The position numbers and the translations under genes are program-made. A stretch of DNA of 64,000 bases from contig NZ_LAIJ01000009.1 in the NCBI RefSeq assembly GCF_001449115.1, positions 1,013,751 to 1,077,750 on the forward strand, given 5' to 3'. Numbering within the stretch: the first letter of the stretch is position 1; each line of letters starts with the position of its first letter. The notes below the pieces were generated by a model, which saw only the letters and a program-made list of their open reading frames with translations, ran no database searches and was not told the DNA's origin. This stretch comes from Occallatibacter gabretensis (GTDB lineage: Bacteria; Acidobacteriota; Terriglobia; Terriglobales; Acidobacteriaceae). Shown here one piece after another: positions 58,267-64,000 of this stretch.

Positions 58267-59064
58267 ATGAAGATGCGCTTGCTGATGAAATTCCGAAATT
58301 GCTTTTTGAATGCGCTCCTTGTTCTGACTGTGTGCGCAGGGCTGGTGCCGGTTGCGGCTCAGAAGCCGCTGCGGGTGCTGGTGTATACGCGCAACTATAC
58401 GCCGGATGGCAAAGGGTATGTTCACGACAATATTGCTTCGAGCGTTGAGGCTATACGGAAGATGGGCGCGGAAAAGGGTTTCGCCGTGGATGCTTCGGAT
58501 GATCCTGCTGTGTTTACCGATGCGAATTTGAAGCAGTATTCGGTACTGGTGTTTTCGAACAGCAATAATGAGGCCTTTACCGGCGATGTGCAGCGGGAGG
58601 CTTTCAAGCATTTCATTGAGGCGGGCGGAGGGTTTGTGGGCATACACTCGGCTGCTGGTTCTGAGCGGGACTGGCCTTACTTTCAGTCTGTGCTGGGAGG
58701 GAAGTTTGCGGTGCATCCGGTGATGCAGACGTTTACTGTTGAGGTGGCTGATGCTTCATTTGCTGCGGTGAAGGGTTTGCCGCAGAAGTTTGCGTGGACC
58801 GATGAGTGCTATTTCATCGACCATCTGAATCCTGATATCCATCCGGTGCTGGTGACGGATCGAACGAAGCTGAGCTCGCTGGACAAGATGAAGATTGATC
58901 CGAGCGGGTTTCCGAATCCGCTGCCGCTGGCGTGGTGGCATGAGTTTGATGGTGGGCGCGAGTTTTATATCGCGCTGGGGCATAACAAAGAGGATTATGC
59001 GAAGCCGCTGCTGTATGGGGTGATTGAGGGTGGGATTCTTTGGGTTATGAAGCGGGGGAATTGA
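58267..59064 (+). CDS. Secreted ThuA domain protein
   Basis: 265 residues. Signal peptide (NALLVLTVCAGLVPVAAQ). ThuA fold, a glutamine-amidotransferase-like fold without its nucleophile: VLVYTRNYTPDGKGYVHDN at the start, EAGGGFVGIHSAAGSERDW in the centre and LPLAWWHEFDGGREFYIALG at the end. It is linked to sugar use in other bacteria; the reaction is unknown. Confidence 0.88.
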   Translation: MKMRLLMKFRNCFLNALLVLTVCAGLVPVAAQKPLRVLVYTRNYTPDGKGYVHDNIASSVEAIRKMGAEKGFAVDASDDPAVFTDANLKQYSVLVFSNSNNEAFTGDVQREAFKHFIEAGGGFVGIHSAAGSERDWPYFQSVLGGKFAVHPVMQTFTVEVADASFAAVKGLPQKFAWTDECYFIDHLNPDIHPVLVTDRTKLSSLDKMKIDPSGFPNPLPLAWWHEFDGGREFYIALGHNKEDYAKPLLYGVIEGGILWVMKRGN

Positions 59065-59086
59065 ATAGGAAATAAGGGAAATTGCG

Positions 59087-59170
59087 AAGGGCCCGATCCT
59101 CTTCGACCGGGCTTTTTGACTTCAGGCAGAGCATGGCATAAAGGAGGTAATTCTATGCAAGTTTTCTACA
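59087..59170 (+). repeat. Dispersed repeat, copy E (short form) and thuA terminator
   Basis: The hairpin GCCCGATC/GACCGGGC (59091-59098 and 59105-59112) plus TTTTT lies 27 bp past the thuA stop and should end it. It is followed by GACTTCAG, GCATGGCATAAAGG, GGTAATTCTATGCAAG, the same flank as copy D. Confidence 0.7.
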
Positions 59171-59181
59171 TGCCAACCGTC

Positions 59182-59961
59182 TCATCGCTTAGCTGAGCTT
59201 TTCTCCATCTGATTCAAAAGACGAAGTGCCGCGGGATGATCATTGTCAATATTCGCGCGTTGAAGCAACTTCTGTGCCATTCGAAGTGATGAGCGAACGC
59301 CCTTGCCTTCCAGGTAGGCTATCCCAAGATAGAAGAACGCATCGTCGCGCTCAGCTTCTGAAAGGTTCTTTCCCTTAGTCGCCATTCTCCAATACTGGAT
59401 AGCTGCGGAGTGATCGGCTCTGATGCCACGTCCCCAATAGCAATGAATACCGAGCTGAATTCGCGCACCATCATCTCCTAAAGCAGCAGATTTCCTGAAC
59501 CAATGCACTGCTTGGCGCAAATCTCCGTTTTCTCGATATACGATAGCGGTATTTTGGATGGCGGTTTCGTATTCCGCGCGGGCCGCTTTTTTAAGCCACA
59601 TGAGAGCTTCCCGGCGGTCTTCTTTACTCGCTTTTGCAGAACTAAGAATTACGCCGAGATTGGTCTGCGCAGACGTATTGCCATGCGCTGCCGATCGTCG
59701 ATACCATTCGAGCGCTTTACGGCCAGATGGGCGTACAAGAATCTTTCCTGAGCGGGTTTTGCATCCATCATCGTACAGCGCCGCGACTTCGTATTCAGCC
59801 TCAGCATCTCCTTGCTTGGCAAGGGCAAGAAGGGCTCTCCACTCGATTAGAGTCTTCTTGTACGGATACTTCGGAAATTCCCATTTAAGCCGAGGTAATT
59901 TCCACGGGCAGGCGGGATTAAGTATCGATTCTGCGATCTGCATACGCGTCTCTGCTTTCAT
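59182..59961 (-). CDS. Cytoplasmic Sel1-repeat protein
   Basis: 259 residues, no signal peptide. Four to five Sel1 repeats, for example ALEWYRRSAAHGNTSAQ, QAVHWFRKSAALGDDGARI and AAIQYWRMATKG. Scaffold or regulatory role likely. Not closely related to the Sel1 protein at 18606. Confidence 0.8.
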   Translation of the reverse strand: MKAETRMQIAESILNPACPWKLPRLKWEFPKYPYKKTLIEWRALLALAKQGDAEAEYEVAALYDDGCKTRSGKILVRPSGRKALEWYRRSAAHGNTSAQTNLGVILSSAKASKEDRREALMWLKKAARAEYETAIQNTAIVYRENGDLRQAVHWFRKSAALGDDGARIQLGIHCYWGRGIRADHSAAIQYWRMATKGKNLSEAERDDAFFYLGIAYLEGKGVRSSLRMAQKLLQRANIDNDHPAALRLLNQMEKSSAKR

Positions 59962-60066
59962 GATTTGGGAAGTGTAGCAGAGGCTCCGTTTGCCTTGTTG
60001 CGGTTGTGGGGTCGCAAGCCGTCAGTTACCTATGTTGAGTCGGCGGTTGTAATCGATTGTATTCAG

Positions 60067-60127
60067 CAGAAAAACAACCGCAGATCCCTCACTTCGCCTG
60101 AAGAAAACGGCTCCGTTCGGGATGACA
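60067..60127 (+). repeat. Isolated unit of the GGATGACA-ended repeat
   Basis: About 60 bp that match the unit at 54897-54945 over CAGATCCCTCACTTCGCC, GAAGAAAACGGCTCCG and TTCGGGATGACA. It lies 4.5 kb away from the cluster, between a Sel1 gene and the LVIVD operon end. Confidence 0.8.
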
Positions 60128-60162
60128 CTTTCTCATTTTGTGCGAGAGTTGAGGAATGAAAC

Positions 60163-60190
60163 GGCCCGCGTGGAGTGATCCATGCGGGCC
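60163..60190 (-). terminator. Hairpin terminator of the DUF305-LVIVD operon
   Basis: GGCCCGCGTGG at 60163-60173 pairs with CCATGCGGGCC at 60180-60190 (one G-T pair). It lies about 20 bp past the LVIVD stop. T-rich DNA is on the plus side. Confidence 0.65.
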
Positions 60191-60210
60191 TTGTTTTATT
60201 GCGGGTTTGT

Positions 60211-62214
60211 TTACGCCGTCGGGGCTTTCAGGATGGCTGAGAGGGCGGCTACGCGCTTGGAGTCTGCGGGGTCGGAGACTGAAGCCGAGCTTGAGTCCAG
60301 ACGGTCGGCGAGGGTCTTGAGCTTGGCTGCGGACTTCTTGTTGAGTTTGGACTTCTCTGCCTGCTGAATGCTGTCGCTGATGGCGGTGAGGTCGGTTTCG
60401 GGCAATGCCTTAGAGCGGGTGAGTTGATCGACGTAGGCTTTGGCCACGACGAGCTTGTTTGGCCACATGATCTTCTGCTGGTTCTGGACGTTGAGCTCGG
60501 CTACCTTGACGGCTTTGGCGGCGTCGATTTCATTCTGGCTCAGGAACTTGGTGGGCGTGAGCTCAAAGATGTCGAGGCCGCGCGAAATCTCCGAGCCGTA
60601 GATGTTGCCGTTGTACCAGTAGGCCGACCAGTCGCCGCCGAGGACGAGCATCTTGGGATCGATGGGGCCGCGGTCGAAGTAGGCGATCTCGAAGGGTTTT
60701 GCCGGATCGGTGAAGTCCATGATGGAGATGCCGCCCTGGTACCAGGCCTGCACTTCGATGTCGCGGCCGGGGATCGGAATTAAAGATCCGTTGTGGGCCA
60801 CGCAGTTTTCCGTGTCGCCCTGCGCGGCAGGGAGCTTGTAGTAGGACTGCAGGCTGAGCTTGTTGTCCTTGAGGTTGAAGATGGCGTCCGCGCCCCACTT
60901 GCTGGGGTCGTTGGGACGGCAACGAGCGCCGAGACCACCGCCCCACTCGTCGGTGAAGACGACCTTGGAGCCGTCGTTGGAGAACGACGCGGAGTGCCAG
61001 TAGGAGTAGTTGGGATCGTTGACGGCATCGACGCGCTTGGGGTTCACGGGGTCCTTGATGTCGAGCAGGATGCCGTTACCGGAGCATGCGCCGGCGGCGA
61101 GGCCGATGGCGGAATAGACGGTGATGTCGTGGCACTGATTGGTGTCTTCTGACTTGGCCTTGGCATCGCCGTGCTCTGCGCCGCCGTTGTTGAGGCCGTT
61201 GAGAGCGCCGGTGCGCGGGTCGATGAAGACGCGCGGGCTGGAAACGACTTTGGCCTGATCAGGATGCGCGAGCGGAACCTTGATAACTTCAATGCGGAAG
61301 AGCGCGGTATTGGGGTCTTTGTCCGGTGCGTCGCCGGAGCAGCCGGCGAGTTCTTCGGCGGGACGGACGAAGGAGGTTCCCGAAACGTAGACGTAGACAT
61401 TGTCCTTGTCATTGGGATCAAGGACAAGGGTGTGCGTGTGGGAGCCGCGGCAGGTCTGCACGGCAGCTACCTGCTTGGGATTCTTGATGTCAGAAATATC
61501 AAAGATGCGGACGCCGCGGAAGCGAGCGGGATCGGCCGGAGGCGTGCGGCTGGGAGGTGTGCCCGGCTTGGGCGCTGGCGGAGGCGCAAAGCCTTCTGCG
61601 CTGCAATCGAGGCGGCCATTCGGCATTTCAACCGACATGAAGAGCAGCTTGCCGTAGACGGAGACATCGCCCTGGCCGCCGGGGCAGATGAGCGAGGTGA
61701 GTAGCGAGGTCTTGGCGGGGTTGGAGATGTCATAGATATTGATGCCGTAGAAATTGCCCTGGAAGAGATGGTTTCCCTGGAAAGCAAAATCCGAGTTGGC
61801 GAAGGCAAGCTGCGCGATGACCATCTGCATGGCTGGCGGCATCTTCATTCCGGGAGGCATGCCAAGCTGCGTGAGAGTCTTCTGCACGCGGGGATCGTCC
61901 GGCGTGGAGGCGTTGATCTGGAATGCGTCTGGCTTCTTGAGGAGAGCCAGATGCTTGATGCCCATGGCGGCCTCACCGGCGTCATAGAGGCCGGGCTTGA
62001 GGGTGTAGCGCGGGTCGCTGGTGTCAGAGCCGGTCATGCCGGCGGGCAGCGGCGGCGCGGGGGTGGGAGCGAATGGGTTTTCCGGTGCGGCGGCGGGAGC
62101 TTTGGTGGCGGGTGCCGGGGCTGGCGCCGCAGCCTGCGCCGCGAGTGAGTGCGCAGATACGGCGAGAACCGTTAGCGCCGCAGAGTAGAGAGCGGCCTTG
62201 CGAATGGTGTTCAC
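60211..62214 (-). CDS. Secreted LVIVD-repeat (beta-propeller-like) protein
   Basis: 667 residues. Signal peptide (ALYSAALTVLAVSAHSLAA) and a long Pro/Ala-rich linker. LVIVD-type repeats follow: YGINIYDISNPAKT, FRGVRIFDISDIKNPKQV, GILLDIKDPVNPKRVD and GISIMDFTDPAKPFEI. The C-terminal 70 residues are helical. The start is GTG at 62214, sharing GTGA with the stop of the DUF305 gene, so coupled translation. Function unknown. Confidence 0.82.
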   Translation of the reverse strand: MNTIRKAALYSAALTVLAVSAHSLAAQAAAPAPAPATKAPAAAPENPFAPTPAPPLPAGMTGSDTSDPRYTLKPGLYDAGEAAMGIKHLALLKKPDAFQINASTPDDPRVQKTLTQLGMPPGMKMPPAMQMVIAQLAFANSDFAFQGNHLFQGNFYGINIYDISNPAKTSLLTSLICPGGQGDVSVYGKLLFMSVEMPNGRLDCSAEGFAPPPAPKPGTPPSRTPPADPARFRGVRIFDISDIKNPKQVAAVQTCRGSHTHTLVLDPNDKDNVYVYVSGTSFVRPAEELAGCSGDAPDKDPNTALFRIEVIKVPLAHPDQAKVVSSPRVFIDPRTGALNGLNNGGAEHGDAKAKSEDTNQCHDITVYSAIGLAAGACSGNGILLDIKDPVNPKRVDAVNDPNYSYWHSASFSNDGSKVVFTDEWGGGLGARCRPNDPSKWGADAIFNLKDNKLSLQSYYKLPAAQGDTENCVAHNGSLIPIPGRDIEVQAWYQGGISIMDFTDPAKPFEIAYFDRGPIDPKMLVLGGDWSAYWYNGNIYGSEISRGLDIFELTPTKFLSQNEIDAAKAVKVAELNVQNQQKIMWPNKLVVAKAYVDQLTRSKALPETDLTAISDSIQQAEKSKLNKKSAAKLKTLADRLDSSSASVSDPADSKRVAALSAILKAPTA

Positions 62215-62939
62215 TGTGTGTCCTCCGAAGTTGTCTTTAGCGAAGATTTTTCAGACGAAATTTTTACCGACGAATTTTTATCCAGCATTTTTTGCATGAT
62301 GTTGATTTCTGCCCGCTGCGTGTTGTCCGCATCGGTGGCAAAGTTGAACAGATCGGCGTCCTGGCCTGCGCCCGCCGTGTTGAAGAGATCGTGGACCATG
62401 ATGAGCGCGCCGTTGTGGTGCTGGATCATGCCGGTGAGAAAGAGGCTGTCGAACTGCGGGCCGCGGGCGGCGCGAAGTGCTTGCATCTGCGCGGGCGAGA
62501 GCATTCCGGGCATGGGCTTCATGGGGTTGCCATCCATATCCATCTCAGGCATTCCGGGCATGGACATGTCAGTGGGTTGGCCGCGTGCGACAAGCCAGCG
62601 CTGCATGAAGCGGATTTCGTCAGACTGCGAGCTGGAGATTTTTGCACCGAGCGAGGTGAGTGCGGGATTCGAGGTGTGCGAGGCGATGAGTGCGGTCATC
62701 TCGACTGCCTGCGAGTGATGCATAATCATGCCTTGCATGAACTCAACGTCTGCCTGCGAGGCTGGGGGTACCGAGGGACGCGTGTCGGCAGGGAGGGTCT
62801 TTGATGGCTGGCCGGGTGCGCCGGGTTCGACGATGACGGGCGGCCCAGATTGCGCACGTAATCCCGTAGCGGCTGCTAGAGCAAAGACAGCCAGGGCGAA
62901 CGCGGGTTTACAGGGTATTTCAGGCATTCTAACGCGCAT
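62211..62939 (-). CDS. DUF305 protein, secreted His/Met-rich
   Basis: 242 residues. Signal peptide (FALAVFALAAATGLRAQ). DUF305 motifs VEFMQGMIMHHSQAVEM and MIQHHNGALIMVHDLFN carry the paired histidines that are thought to bind metal; a Met-rich loop lies between them (MSMPGMPEMDMDGNPMKPMP). It is the first gene of a two-gene operon with the LVIVD protein, whose start it overlaps by 4 bp. Metal binding in the envelope is the best guess. Confidence 0.88.
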   Translation of the reverse strand: MRVRMPEIPCKPAFALAVFALAAATGLRAQSGPPVIVEPGAPGQPSKTLPADTRPSVPPASQADVEFMQGMIMHHSQAVEMTALIASHTSNPALTSLGAKISSSQSDEIRFMQRWLVARGQPTDMSMPGMPEMDMDGNPMKPMPGMLSPAQMQALRAARGPQFDSLFLTGMIQHHNGALIMVHDLFNTAGAGQDADLFNFATDADNTQRAEINIMQKMLDKNSSVKISSEKSSLKTTSEDTQ

Positions 62940-62993
62940 TTAACACTATCATGGGCGGTCTGCACGGGACTGTAACTCTTTATACGATCAAGG

Positions 62994-64000
62994 TTACTGA
63001 GACGTTCCGTGCTTTTCGCCGAAGCTGCGGAGTTTGGCCAGCGTGGCTGCGGCCTGGCCGGATTCAATGGCCTCTGCGCCGAGGGCTACGCCTTCCTTGA
63101 GGTCGCCGGCGAGGCCAGCGGCCACGAGCGCGGCAGCGGCGTTGAGCAGGACGATGTCGCGGCGCGCGCCGGGAAGACCGGTGATGACGTCGTAGAGCAG
63201 AGAGGCGTTGGTGTCCACGTCGCCGCCGGTGAAGTCTTCCAGCTTGGCGAGGGGAAGGCCGGCCATCTCAGGCGTGATGCGGGCGGCTTTCATCGCTGGC
63301 GGCTTGCCGGGTTCTTCTTCGAAGACACGAGCGACGATGGATTCGCCGGTCGTAGTCAGCTCGTCGATGCCATCGGAGCCGTGGACGACGAAGGCGTGGC
63401 GTGCGCCGAGTTCGACCAGGGCGCGGCCCATTAGCAACACGCGGCTGGGTGCGAGAACTCCAATGACCTGATTGCGCGCGCCTGCGGGATTGGTGATGGG
63501 GCCGGCGAGATTGAAGATCGTGCGGAAGCCCAGCGCACGGCGAAGCTCGCGCACGGCCTGCATGGCCGGGTGGTAGTGCGGCGCAAAGAGAAAGACGAAT
63601 CCGGTTTCGCGCAGGCACTCAGCGGCAAGATCCGGGCCGAGCGTGATGGGGACGCCGAGGGCTTCCAGCACATCTGCCGAGCCGCAGCGGGAGGTGACGG
63701 CGCGGTTGCCGTGCTTGGCCACTTTGGCTCCGGCTGCTGCTGCGACGAGCGCCGCGCCCGAAGAGATATTGAAAGTAAGCGGACCGCCGCCGCCGGTGCC
63801 GCAGGTGTCCACCAGCTCTTCGCGTTCGGCATCGGTGAGCGGGACGGGAACGGAGTTGGCGCGCATGACTTCGACGAAGCCGGCCAGCTCCGGGGCCAGT
63901 TCGCCGCGCGTGGCGAGAACGGCAAGGAATGCGGCGGTTTCGACATCTGGAACCGTGCCGGAGAGGATTTCCCTCAGAACTTCAGCGGACTGCTCGCGTG
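62994..64000 (-). CDS. trpD: Anthranilate phosphoribosyltransferase, 5' end missing
   Basis: 335 residues in the window, nearly the whole protein; the start lies past the right edge. Phosphoribosyl-binding motif DTCGTGGGGPLTFNISSG, then AKHGNRAVTSRCGSADVLEA, and the C-terminal helical part. It joins PRPP and anthranilate in tryptophan synthesis. The GTGGDG core reads GTGGGG here, a small change next to the PRPP site. Upstream residues REQSAEVLREILSGTV belong to the N-terminal helical domain. Confidence 0.96.
   Translation of the reverse strand, partial: REQSAEVLREILSGTVPDVETAAFLAVLATRGELAPELAGFVEVMRANSVPVPLTDAEREELVDTCGTGGGGPLTFNISSGAALVAAAAGAKVAKHGNRAVTSRCGSADVLEALGVPITLGPDLAAECLRETGFVFLFAPHYHPAMQAVRELRRALGFRTIFNLAGPITNPAGARNQVIGVLAPSRVLLMGRALVELGARHAFVVHGSDGIDELTTTGESIVARVFEEEPGKPPAMKAARITPEMAGLPLAKLEDFTGGDVDTNASLLYDVITGLPGARRDIVLLNAAAALVAAGLAGDLKEGVALGAEAIESGQAAATLAKLRSFGEKHGTSQ

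Overview
The window reads as a chromosomal segment of an acidobacterium, most likely Terriglobia/Acidobacteriaceae (Granulicella, Terriglobus or Acidobacterium type). Reasons: three tandem ADOP-type FtsX/MacB permeases (acidobacterial duplicated orphan permeases) behind a PadR regulator; a cupin nearly identical in its active site to the Granulicella tundricola hydroxynitrile lyase; a PNGase A/H+-like glycoamidase as known from Terriglobus; many secreted or Tat-exported hydrolases; and dispersed hairpin repeats. Gene density is high. No phage, IS transposase, CRISPR array, rRNA or tRNA gene was recognised.

Layout. 1-2.5 kb: M56 peptidase/BlaI pair (left edge) and a peroxiredoxin-DsbA thiol pair. 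2.5-9.3 kb: an inverted pair of ~195-bp repeats flanks a cupin-alcohol dehydrogenase operon, a Y-family polymerase, a 51-aa membrane protein and a DPP-IV-type peptidase. 9.5-14.4 kb: two secreted proteins, a MASE1-PAS-GGDEF cyclase and a small basic protein. 14.4-19.2 kb: GH2 glycosidase, a His/Pro-rich secreted protein, glyA and a Sel1 protein. 19.2-28.7 kb: PadR, three ADOPs (the third broken by an in-frame stop) and an M23 peptidase. 28.7-31.8 kb: a TetR-controlled membrane operon ending in a methyltransferase-DCC fusion. 31.9-33.9 kb: ECF sigma factor, probable anti-sigma factor and two DUF4252-like secreted proteins. 34-47 kb: housekeeping genes (gluQ, serB, dnaG, rpoD) mixed with pirin, YceI, GNAT, TetR/NmrA and an MBL-fold protein, then a frameshifted TonB-domain gene. 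47.4-53.1 kb: a hypothetical protein, the divergent PNGase/GH1 pair and argG. 53.2-55.6 kb: a repeat-rich zone. 55.6-64 kb: alpha/beta hydrolase, NTF2-like protein, PAS-GGDEF cyclase, ThuA, Sel1, a DUF305-LVIVD operon and trpD (right edge, 5' end missing).

Common threads. Local regulators sit beside their targets with visible palindromes (BlaI, PadR, TetR; a shared palindrome at pirin and yceI). Several genes have a -10-like hexamer only 6-9 nt before the start codon, suggesting leaderless mRNAs. The most unusual DNA is non-coding: a family of elements that pair a variable GC-rich hairpin with a conserved downstream flank, and a cluster of repeats ending in a GGATGACA-type motif whose internal stems differ in sequence yet remain self-complementary. 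All functional calls are from reading the sequence; no database search was possible.
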